Below are positions 28,094-35,308 of a DNA stretch of 64,000 bases, one piece after another. The position numbers and the translations under genes are program-made. The notes beneath the pieces are model-generated. The model saw only the letters and a list, made by a program, of their open reading frames with translations. It was not told the origin of the DNA and did not search any database. This DNA comes from Pandoraea apista (GTDB lineage: Bacteria > Pseudomonadota > Gammaproteobacteria > Burkholderiales > Burkholderiaceae). Within the stretch, counting starts at the first letter, position 1, and every line of letters starts with the position of its first letter. The stretch lies in contig NZ_CP013481.2 of NCBI RefSeq assembly GCF_001465595.2, forward strand, positions 2,170,001 through 2,234,000. Direction: 5' to 3'.

Positions 28094-29198
28094 TTACACT
28101 CCCTGCTTGAGACTCGCGGAGATGAAATCGTCCAGATCGCCGTCGAGGACCTTGCCGGTATTGCCGGTTTCCACGCCAGTGCGCAGGTCCTTGACTCGAG
28201 ACTGGTCGAGCACGTACGAGCGAATCTGATGGCCCCAGCCCACATCCGTCTTGCTCGACTCCAACTTGTCCTGTTCGGCGCGGCGCTTGCGCATTTCGTG
28301 TTCGAACAGGCGCGAGCGGAGCATGTCCCACGCTTCGGCGCGGTTGCGGTGCTGCGAACGGTCGTTCTGGCAGGCCACGACGATGCCGGTCGGGATGTGC
28401 GTCAAACGCACGGCGGAGTCGGTCTTGTTGATGTGCTGTCCGCCTGCACCGGAGGCGCGATACGTGTCGGTACGCACGTCGGCCGGATTGATATCGATCT
28501 CGATCGAATCATCCACTTCCGGGTACACGAACAGGCTGGCGAACGACGTGTGGCGGCCGCCCGACGAGTCGAACGGCGACTTGCGCACCAGACGATGCAC
28601 GCCGGTTTCGGTGCGCAGATAGCCGTATGCGTAGTCGCCAGTGACCTTCAGCGAAGCGCTCTTGATGCCGGCGACGTCGCCGTCCGACACTTCGAGTACT
28701 TCGGCCTTGAAGCCTTTGCGTTCGCAGTAGCGCAGGTATTGGCGCAGCAGCATGCCGGCCCAGTCGTTGGCCTCGGTGCCGCCGGCGCCGGCCTGGATGT
28801 CGATGAAGCAGTTGTTCGGGTCGGCCGGATTGTTGAACATCCGGCGGAACTCCATATCGCCCACGCGCGCGGCGAGACCCTGCGTGTCGCTCTCGAGCGC
28901 CAGCAGCGAGTCTTCATCGCCCTCGTCGCGAGACATTTCGAACAGTTCCTGCGTATCGGAAAGGCTGGCGTCGAGTTCGGTCAGATTGGTGACGATGCTG
29001 TCGAGCGCCTTCTTTTCCTTGCCCAGTGCCTGCGCACGCTTGGAATCGTTCCAGATGTTGGGGTCTTCGAGTTCTTTGTTGACTTCAATCAGGCGAGCTT
29101 GCTTGACATCGAAGTCAAAGATACCCCCTGAGCTCGCCAACGCGAGTGCGCAGGTCGGCGAGCAGGGATTCAAGTGCGTTAAGGCGTTCGGCTTCCAT
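28094..29198 (-). CDS. prfB: Peptide chain release factor 2, with programmed +1 frameshift
   Basis: RF2 recognises UGA and UAA. The frame from ATG at 29198 gives [16 protein letters not shown]... for 27 codons ending RGYL, then an in-frame TGA (29117-29115). A +1 shift after CTT restores the frame (skipping base 29117) and continues [13 protein letters not shown]... to 28094, for 367 residues in total (E. coli 365). The tripeptide region [13 protein letters not shown] (SPF) reads the stop codon and AGGQH (GGQ) triggers hydrolysis. The gene should therefore be annotated as a joined CDS, 29198-29118 plus 29116-28094 on the minus strand. It is the first gene of prfB-ivy-lysS. Confidence 0.97.
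29115..29129 (-). promoter_or_regulatory. prfB programmed frameshift site
   Basis: On the minus strand the site reads AGG GGG TAT CTT TGA C: an internal Shine-Dalgarno-like AGGGGG, then the slippery CTT and the in-frame UGA. This is the classical RF2 autoregulatory site, where low RF2 favours the +1 shift. Confidence 0.95.
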
Positions 29199-29279
29199 GA
29201 GCTATGACGATTGCGAATTCGGGAAAACCGCAATTATAGCGCAGCGAAGCCCCCGTTCCCCCTACATTTCAGGGATGGC

Positions 29280-29501
29280 TCAGCGTGCAGCGTGACGCAG
29301 ACCGAAGGCGTCGCGGGCATAGCCGACATCGGCGAGCGAGGTGTCGTCCAACGAGGCGAGGGCTTCCGCCTGCAGCGTCTGTTCATAGTGCAGGCGCCAT
29401 TGATCGATGGCGCGGAAGAACAGGCCGAGTGGCGTGACCGGCGCGGCAACCACCGGGGCGGGGGCGTTGACTTGAGCTGCGGCGGACAGAGGGCGGAACA
29501 T
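29280..29501 (-). CDS. Small DUF1127-like protein
   Basis: A 73-residue protein. After an Ala/Pro-rich start (MFRPLSAAAQVNAPAPV), the C-terminal half reads FFRAIDQWRLHYEQTLQAEALASLDDTSLADVGYARD. The block LDDTSLADVGYAR resembles the DUF1127 motif (L-x-x-LDD-x-xLxDIGLxR). GGAAG lies upstream of the ATG at 29501. DUF1127 proteins are small basic proteins, some with roles in stress or phosphate and RNA metabolism. The call is tentative because the usual basic residues are few. Confidence 0.6.
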   Translation of the reverse strand: MFRPLSAAAQVNAPAPVVAAPVTPLGLFFRAIDQWRLHYEQTLQAEALASLDDTSLADVGYARDAFGLRHAAR

Positions 29502-29728
29502 GATGTGACTTCCTTCGGAATTGGCGCGTACTGACCGAGGGGCGGGATGCCGTGGCAGACGTCGCACTAGGGATAACCCGGATCTTATGCCTTTCCGTTG
29601 TGCTAAAAAAGTGAAATATTCAGGCTGTTTAATTCACTATTATTGAAGTGTTGCCGCTCGTCGCTTAACATTCTTCAGTTCACTCCCTCTCTTCACCTTG
29701 TTTTCGCGATCCGGCCCGGGAGACGCTC

Positions 29729-30625
29729 ATGGATTTTCTGCAACTTCAGACCTTCAAGGCCATCGTGGACGAGGGCAGCGTACTGGGCGCGGCCGAGGCG
29801 CTGCATTGCGTGCAGTCGAATGTGACGGCCCGCATCCGGGCGCTCGAGCATACGGTGGGGGTAAAGCTCTTCCATCGGCAGGGGCGGCGTTTGCAACTCA
29901 CGCCCAGCGGGCGCACGCTGCTTGGCTATGCCGATCGGATTCTGGCGCTTTCGCGCGAAGCCAGCGCCGCGCTCAATCCGGCAAGCGAGCCGTCCGGCGA
30001 CTTTTCGCTGGGTGCCATCGAGTCGTCGGCCACGTCGCGGTTGCCGGCGGTGCTGGCGCGGTTCCATGCGGCGTATCCGAAAGTCCGGCTCAATCTGGTG
30101 ACGGACACGTCGCTCAATCTGCTCGACGAGATCCAGCACGGTCGCGTGGATGCGGCGCTGATCGCGGGGACCGCCTGCCTCGAAGCGCAGGCGCAAACGG
30201 TGGTCGTGTCCGACGAGGTCTATCGAGAGCCGATCGTACTGGTGGCGCCGGCGAGGGCGGGAGAGGTGCGCCAAGCATCGGACCTGTCGGGTGCAACACT
30301 TCTGATGTGGCCGCTGGGTTGCCCGTATCGCGCCACGATGGAGCAATGGCTGGCGGCAAATGCCGTTACGCCGGGGCGCATTCTGAGCTACGGCAGTTAC
30401 GCCACCATCGTGGCGTGTGTCGGCGCTGGCGTTGGTTATTCGCTCGTGCCACGCGGCATCTATCAGCGGTACCGGCAGGAGGCGAACATCGTGGGGCACG
30501 CGATGGAAGATCTGGCGGCCGTGCCGAACTTCTTCGTCCGGCATCGGGGCGTCGACGTGCACCCCGCGCGCGACGCCTTCTTGCGCGTCATGCATGAGTA
30601 CGTTGCCGAAGCGCAGCCCGCTTAG
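29729..30625 (+). CDS. LysR-family transcriptional regulator
   Basis: A 298-residue regulator with an N-terminal winged HTH (MDFLQLQTFKAIVDEGSVLGAAEALHCVQSNVTARIRALEH, residues 1-42), the linker helix and a PBP2-like effector domain (FSLGAIESSATSRLPAVL, then GVGYSLVPRGIY). The effector region resembles PtrR-like regulators. It is divergent from the DUF1127-like gene across an AT-rich 227-bp region that holds no other gene, and it precedes the Fur-controlled AraC gene. Its target is unknown. Confidence 0.9.
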   Translation: MDFLQLQTFKAIVDEGSVLGAAEALHCVQSNVTARIRALEHTVGVKLFHRQGRRLQLTPSGRTLLGYADRILALSREASAALNPASEPSGDFSLGAIESSATSRLPAVLARFHAAYPKVRLNLVTDTSLNLLDEIQHGRVDAALIAGTACLEAQAQTVVVSDEVYREPIVLVAPARAGEVRQASDLSGATLLMWPLGCPYRATMEQWLAANAVTPGRILSYGSYATIVACVGAGVGYSLVPRGIYQRYRQEANIVGHAMEDLAAVPNFFVRHRGVDVHPARDAFLRVMHEYVAEAQPA

Positions 30626-30676
30626 TTTTCCCGCCGGACCGGAACCCAGGCGACACATTGCCTAAATCGGATCATA

Positions 30677-30703
30677 AAATGATAATGTGTCTCATTATCA
30701 TTT
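30677..30703. promoter_or_regulatory. Fur box upstream of the AraC-type regulator
   Basis: AAATGATAATG (30677-30687) and CATTATCATTT (30693-30703) form a perfect 11-bp inverted repeat around 5 bases. Its core GATAATG...CATTATC is the Fur consensus half-site pair. It lies 21 bp upstream of the ATG at 30724. Confidence 0.85.
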
Positions 30704-30723
30704 GAGTTGAGGATGATCCGGAG

Positions 30724-31746
30724 ATGGTTGATGCTCAACCTTGGCGGCACGTCGTCGATATCGAAGGGCTGTCGCTCGTGCGGGGTGTGGTACGCCCGCA
30801 GGCGGGCGAGTCGGTGCGCGAAGTGCTCGCCGGAGGCGATATCAAGATCGTGTTTCTGCTCGACGGGGCGTTGCAGTGGGGCGCAGGTGGCACACCGCTC
30901 CTGAGCGCGGAGGGAGGGAGCGTGAACGTCTGCTTCGGTGCGGCTGCGCTCGATATCGATAACGTTTATGGCGAGTCGGACACGTTGCGCTACTGTAGTC
31001 TGCGGCTCTCGGAGCGTTACCTGCAAGCGACCTGCGGGCTGGATGCACATTCGCTGACCCGCCGGTGGCGCGAGGCGGTGAGCGGCGGGGCGCGCGTAAA
31101 GGGGAATCCGGGGAATCCAGGGAATCGGGGGAATCGGGGCGATTGGTGCGAGAGCGGCGCGGTGCTCTCGCGCGCGATGAGCGCGCACGAGTGGCAGTGG
31201 GCTACCGCAATGACTTCGCAAACGGACGACGATGGCGACGCATCGTGGCAACGCCTGGCGCTTGTGGGGCAGACATTCGATGCGTTGGCGCGATGTGCGG
31301 CCTATATCCCCGATTCGGCAACGTTTCCGCATGCCCGGCATGCCCCCGGCAAGGCGCGTGGCCAATCCGCCTTCTCTCCTGCGCCAAAGATCGCCGCCGA
31401 GTCTGCTCGCGAGCGGGTCACGCGCCGCGCAGTATTGGCGGCGCGCGATGTGCTCGACGAGCGTTTGCAGACGCCCCCATCGCTGCCCGTACTGGCGCGT
31501 GAGGTCGGCATCAACGTTAATAAACTGTGTGCCGGTTTTCGCGCGCAATTCGGCACGACGGTACACGGTTACGTGCGTGAGCGGCGTCTCGCGACCGCGT
31601 TCGAACTGCTTAGCGCACGACGTATCAGTGTGAGTGAGGCGGCGTGGCAATGCGGCTACACCGATTCGCATTTCGCGAAGGTTTTCCGTGCACGCTTCGG
31701 CATGTTGCCCAACACCCTCGCGCGCGATGGCGTTTCGGCGAGATAG
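30724..31746 (+). CDS. AraC-family regulator, PchR-like (siderophore-responsive)
   Basis: A 340-residue protein with a C-terminal double HTH of the AraC type: LPVLAREVGINVNKLCAGFRAQFG and SVSEAAWQCGYTDSHFAKVFRARFGMLPN, about residues 255-330. The N-terminal domain (residues 1-110) resembles the ligand-binding part of PchR-type regulators. A linker at about 127-139 contains a four-copy 9-bp repeat coding Gly-Asn-Pro/Arg triplets. The upstream Fur box and downstream TonB receptor suggest it activates the receptor when the cognate siderophore is present and iron is low. The ligand is unknown. Confidence 0.88.
   Translation: MVDAQPWRHVVDIEGLSLVRGVVRPQAGESVREVLAGGDIKIVFLLDGALQWGAGGTPLLSAEGGSVNVCFGAAALDIDNVYGESDTLRYCSLRLSERYLQATCGLDAHSLTRRWREAVSGGARVKGNPGNPGNRGNRGDWCESGAVLSRAMSAHEWQWATAMTSQTDDDGDASWQRLALVGQTFDALARCAAYIPDSATFPHARHAPGKARGQSAFSPAPKIAAESARERVTRRAVLAARDVLDERLQTPPSLPVLAREVGINVNKLCAGFRAQFGTTVHGYVRERRLATAFELLSARRISVSEAAWQCGYTDSHFAKVFRARFGMLPNTLARDGVSAR
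31102..31137 (+). repeat. Four-copy 9-bp in-frame tandem repeat in the AraC gene
   Basis: Four successive units, gggaatccg, gggaatcca, gggaatcgg and gggaatcgg, encode repeated Gly-Asn-Pro/Arg in the linker of the AraC-type regulator. The 9-bp unit keeps the frame whatever the copy number. Confidence 0.9.
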
Positions 31747-31842
31747 TCCATCGGAACGACGAATGTGCCGACGCCTCACTTTGTGATGCCATCGCCAGCG
31801 TTGGTGATGCAAACGCGAGTGGCGGCGACGCACCCCCGGCAC

Positions 31843-31861
31843 GATAACGAGATCGATTCTC
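31843..31861 (+). promoter_or_regulatory. Degenerate Fur box upstream of TonB receptor
   Basis: GATAACGAGATCGATTCTC matches 13 of the 19 positions of the GATAATGATAATCATTATC consensus by eye. It lies 21 bp upstream of the receptor ATG. Confidence 0.55.
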
Positions 31862-31882
31862 AGTCTCGTTTGTGTGTTGCCG

Positions 31883-34129
31883 ATGTCTTCCAATATCAAA
31901 AATCGTTCTTGCGTCAACTCTCGGGAATCTCTGGAATCTCGATTTTCGACGGTCGTGCCCGGGGTGTGGCGCGCCGTCGCCATCGCGGCGGTTGCCGTCG
32001 TCGCGGGCGTGGCTGTGACGCCAGCGCTCGCACAAAGCGCTTCTGCGGCAGCTGTCGCTTCGCCGTCATCACCTTCGCCCGACGCGTCCGATTCGTCGCC
32101 GCAAACGGCGGCGTTACCCGTCACGCAGGTCAGCGGCACGCCTGAGCGCGACGCCGCCACGCAAGGCTCGTTGCTTGGCAGAGTGGCGCCGTCGGTGCGC
32201 GACATTCCGCAGACCGTTACGGTGGTCGACGAGAAGCTCATGCAGCAACAGGGCGCGCACTCTATCGAGGACGTCCTGCAAAACGTCCCCGGTATTACTG
32301 TGCAGCCCTACGTGTTGCTCACCACGGCGTTCTACTCGCGTGGCTTCAAGCTCGATGCTTTCGAGCAAGACGGCGTTCCCGTGCTCATGGCGAACACCGC
32401 GGCCGGGCCGCAGGATATGACGCCCTACGAACGGGTCGAGGTCATTCGGGGCTCGACCGGGTTATTTCACGGCACGGGCAATCCCGGGGGGCTCGTCAAC
32501 CTGGTACACAAGCGTCCGGGCAAGACGTTCGCTGCCTCCGCCGCCGTCACGCTGGGCAGTTGGGACCGCTATCGAGAGGAGGCCGACATCGGCGGCCCGC
32601 TCAACGCCAGCGGATCGTTGCGCGCTCGCGTGGCAGTGTCCGACGATCGGCAACGCATGGCCTACGATGTCGGCCGGCAGCATGCCACGACCGTCTACGG
32701 GGTGGCCGAAGCCGATCTCACGTCGTCAACGCTGCTGCGCGTGGGCGTGCAGCATCAGCGCACGACATCGACGCCAAACCTTGCCGGCGTGCCGTTCTCG
32801 AACACCGGTGGCGATTTGCACTTGCCGCGCTCGACCTTCCTCGGTTCGTCGTGGGACACCTTCGACTGGACCGAGACCCGCGTGTTCGGCACGCTCGAAC
32901 AGCAACTCGGCAACGGCTGGGCGGCCAGGCTCTCGGCAAATTATCTCGATGCGGGCGGCGATCTGAAGTACGGCGTGGCGTTCGGGGCGATCGATCCTGC
33001 AACGGGGGCCGGCAGCCAGCTGACCGGCGCCGCGTATCGCTTCGACAACACGCAGACGGGGGTGGATTTGCAGGTCGACGGCCCCGTGAGGCTGTTCGGT
33101 CGCGAACACCATCTGCTCTTCGGATTGCAACGCCTCGAAGCGACTACGCAGCAGCGCAGTGCCGCGTTGATCCCGTCGGTGAACGGCAAGCCGGTCAACA
33201 TCTTCCGTTGGGACCCGAATGCCGTGCCCGAGCCCGCCACCGGGCCATTTTCGAACGTGACACCCACGCGTACCGTGCAGAACGGGGCCTACGCGATGGG
33301 GCGCATACGTTTGGCGCAGCCGCTGACCCTCGTGCTCGGCGCGCGGGTGTCGTGGTGGGATCAGCACGCGCCGTCGAGCCGCTATCAAACGGGCGCGAAG
33401 GCTACGCCCTATGGCGGCGTGGTGTTCGATCTCAACGACAAGTGGTCGCTGTACGCGAGCTATGCGGACATCTTCCAGCCGCAAACCGTACTCGATGCGG
33501 GCAACAATTTGCTCAAGCCGATCACGGGGGCGAGCTACGAGGCCGGGGTCAAAGGACAGTTGTTCGACGGCGCGCTGGACGTCTCGCTCGCGGTCTTCCG
33601 CATTCGCCAGAAGAATCGGGCGCAAACCGATCCGAGCGTGCCGTGCGTGGGCACGACGTGCCGCTATATCGCGTCGGGCGAAGTGCAGAGTCAGGGCGTA
33701 GAGGTGCAGGCCAACGGCCAGATTACAGACGCCTGGAACGTGTTCGCAGGCTACACCTTCAATACCACGAAGTATCTGCGCGACGCCACGATGCAAGGTC
33801 AGTCGTTCGCGGATTTCGCGCCGCGTCACTTGCTGCGGCTGTGGACGAACTATGACCTGCCGTTCGATGGGCGGCGCTGGAGCGTGGGCGGCGGTGTCGA
33901 CGTGCAGAGCGAAACATCGGCGACATCGAACGGCATACAGCTACGGCAAGGCGGCTATGCGACGGTAAATCTGCGCGCGGGCTATCGCTACAACAAGCAT
34001 GTCTCGGCGTCGCTCAACCTGAACAATCTGTTCGACCGCAGCTACTACCAGAGTCTGTCGAATACGAGTTGGAACAACCACTACGGTACGCCGCGCAGTG
34101 TGATGCTGACCTTGCGCGCCGATTACTGA
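31883..34129 (+). CDS. TonB-dependent siderophore receptor
   Basis: A 748-residue outer-membrane receptor. A signal sequence with an extended N-terminus (hydrophobic GVWRAVAIAAVAVVAGVAVTPALAQ, cleaved near residue 50) is followed by a Ser/Pro/Ala-rich spacer. The plug domain includes PQTVTVVDEKLMQQQG and the block YERVEVIRGSTGLFHGTGNPGG, typical of FhuE/FpvA-type ferri-siderophore receptors. The barrel ends LNLNNLFDRSYYQS ... SVMLTLRADY, with a C-terminal aromatic residue. No N-terminal STN signalling domain is seen, so it is not a sigma-factor transducer. No siderophore biosynthesis gene is present, so it may take up a foreign siderophore. A GTG start at 31874 is an alternative. Confidence 0.93.
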   Translation: MSSNIKNRSCVNSRESLESRFSTVVPGVWRAVAIAAVAVVAGVAVTPALAQSASAAAVASPSSPSPDASDSSPQTAALPVTQVSGTPERDAATQGSLLGRVAPSVRDIPQTVTVVDEKLMQQQGAHSIEDVLQNVPGITVQPYVLLTTAFYSRGFKLDAFEQDGVPVLMANTAAGPQDMTPYERVEVIRGSTGLFHGTGNPGGLVNLVHKRPGKTFAASAAVTLGSWDRYREEADIGGPLNASGSLRARVAVSDDRQRMAYDVGRQHATTVYGVAEADLTSSTLLRVGVQHQRTTSTPNLAGVPFSNTGGDLHLPRSTFLGSSWDTFDWTETRVFGTLEQQLGNGWAARLSANYLDAGGDLKYGVAFGAIDPATGAGSQLTGAAYRFDNTQTGVDLQVDGPVRLFGREHHLLFGLQRLEATTQQRSAALIPSVNGKPVNIFRWDPNAVPEPATGPFSNVTPTRTVQNGAYAMGRIRLAQPLTLVLGARVSWWDQHAPSSRYQTGAKATPYGGVVFDLNDKWSLYASYADIFQPQTVLDAGNNLLKPITGASYEAGVKGQLFDGALDVSLAVFRIRQKNRAQTDPSVPCVGTTCRYIASGEVQSQGVEVQANGQITDAWNVFAGYTFNTTKYLRDATMQGQSFADFAPRHLLRLWTNYDLPFDGRRWSVGGGVDVQSETSATSNGIQLRQGGYATVNLRAGYRYNKHVSASLNLNNLFDRSYYQSLSNTSWNNHYGTPRSVMLTLRADY

Positions 34130-34194
34130 CCTCTTGGGCGAGCGCGCAGGAGATTCCGGTCGCGTTCGTCTCTCATTCTCGAAGGAGTGAATAC

Positions 34195-34815
34195 ATGAAC
34201 AAAACAACGATGTTGACGCGGGGCGTGCGTGCAGCGGCAATGGCGATGACGATGATGATGATGGGGGCGACCGGGTTGGCAGGTGTCTCGATGGCGCAGG
34301 CGCAGGTGGCGTCGCCTGTCGCCGGGGCGAGTCTGTGCGAGGCACCGGCGACGGTGTTGGCGCTGCGAGGCACTTACCAGCTTGACGGCGAAGGGCCGCT
34401 GCCAATCGAGCTGGTGCTCGTGCCCCGTGAGGGCGCGTCGGCCCGGCTGTTCGAGGTGACGGGGCTGGTCTCGGAGGGCGAGCACCGGTTTGGCGTGACC
34501 GGCATGGCGTACTGCACGGGGGCCGGGGATGCCACGCTGGCGTTCGACGTGACGATGAGCGGGGGCTTTCACGACACGCCGGTCGACGATGAGTTGCGCC
34601 GCGCGTGGCCTGCCGGCAAGGCGCCGAAACGCGCCAGTTCGGCGGGCACGAGCGTGGTTCACGCGGAGGTGGCGCTGGCGTCGATGCGCGGCTGGGCAGA
34701 AGCCATGCGCACCATTGTGCTCACCGGTCAGCGGGTGATGGGACCGCGCCATGTGTCGGCGACACTCGTGTTTAACGGGGCAAGTGCTACCGGGGAGGCC
34801 GGCCGTGGACACTGA
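34195..34815 (+). CDS. Unknown secreted protein downstream of the siderophore receptor
   Basis: A 206-residue protein with a Met-rich signal peptide (ending near AQAQ, residue 37; four consecutive ATG codons lie inside). The mature part has two Cys (C48 and C107) that could form a disulfide, and strand-like segments such as RLFEVTGLVSEGEHRFGVTG and DATLAFDVTMSGGF. A good ribosome binding site (GAAGGAG) precedes the ATG at 34195. I recognise no family. It begins 65 bp after the receptor gene and overlaps the next gene, so a role in the same uptake module is a reasonable guess, likely periplasmic or surface. Confidence 0.75.
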   Translation: MNKTTMLTRGVRAAAMAMTMMMMGATGLAGVSMAQAQVASPVAGASLCEAPATVLALRGTYQLDGEGPLPIELVLVPREGASARLFEVTGLVSEGEHRFGVTGMAYCTGAGDATLAFDVTMSGGFHDTPVDDELRRAWPAGKAPKRASSAGTSVVHAEVALASMRGWAEAMRTIVLTGQRVMGPRHVSATLVFNGASATGEAGRGH

Positions 34816-35218
34816 TGAAGGAGACGGCGCGTTGGGTGCGCGCCTGCCCTGGATCTGCGGGAAGGGCCGCGATGCGCTCGTCGGCCTCTATGACGACGGC
34901 ATGCTTGCAAGGCTTCCCACCCGTGGTGGCGCCCGTCGCATGATCGGCATGTTCGATGCACCGGACGATGCGTCGGTGCACGCGGACATCTGGGAGTGCC
35001 ACGACGCGGGCGACGAATTGCTGATGGTCGCGCGGGGAACGCTGGCCGTCGATTACGTGGACCAGGCGGGCGTGTCGAGAACGCTAGAGATCGTGGGGCC
35101 GCGACTAGCGGTGGTGCCATCGCGCTGCTGGCACCGAGTGCGGGTGCTGGTACCCGCCGTGCTGGCCTTCGTCACGCCGACAGGGCGAACACGTCGCGCG
35201 GCGCAACCGTTTGGGTGA
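34805..35218 (+). CDS. Cupin-domain protein, coupled to the preceding gene
   Basis: A 137-residue protein with a single cupin-like fold: HADIWECHDAGDELLMVARGTLAVDYVD, then GPRLAVVPSRCWHRVRVL. Start at the GTG 34805 is favoured because GGGGAGG (34792-34798) sits 6 bases upstream. It overlaps the 3' end of the secreted-protein gene by 11 nt, which implies translational coupling. No signal peptide is visible, so it is probably cytoplasmic. The metal-binding His of classical cupins is only partly present (E, D, H), and the reaction is unknown. Confidence 0.75.
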   Translation: MDTDEGDGALGARLPWICGKGRDALVGLYDDGMLARLPTRGGARRMIGMFDAPDDASVHADIWECHDAGDELLMVARGTLAVDYVDQAGVSRTLEIVGPRLAVVPSRCWHRVRVLVPAVLAFVTPTGRTRRAAQPFG

Positions 35219-35259
35219 TTCCGGGATTGGGCTTGCCGGGAAACGGCGATGTGGAGGAA

Positions 35260-35298
35260 GGCGACGGTGTGTGCCGATAGGGCATGAACACCGTCGCC
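35260..35298. terminator. Inverted repeat between convergent cupin gene and recJ
   Basis: GGCGACGGTGT (35260-35270) and ACACCGTCGCC (35288-35298) form a perfect 11-bp stem with a 17-base loop. There is no T-run, so this is a weak terminator candidate or a protein-binding palindrome. Confidence 0.45.
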
Positions 35299-35308
35299 GC
35301 GAGGCGCG

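Noticed and set aside
29099..29233. Alternative prfB start in the continuous second frame
   Set aside because: Residues do not match RF2, whereas the 27-codon first frame plus the canonical shift site do.
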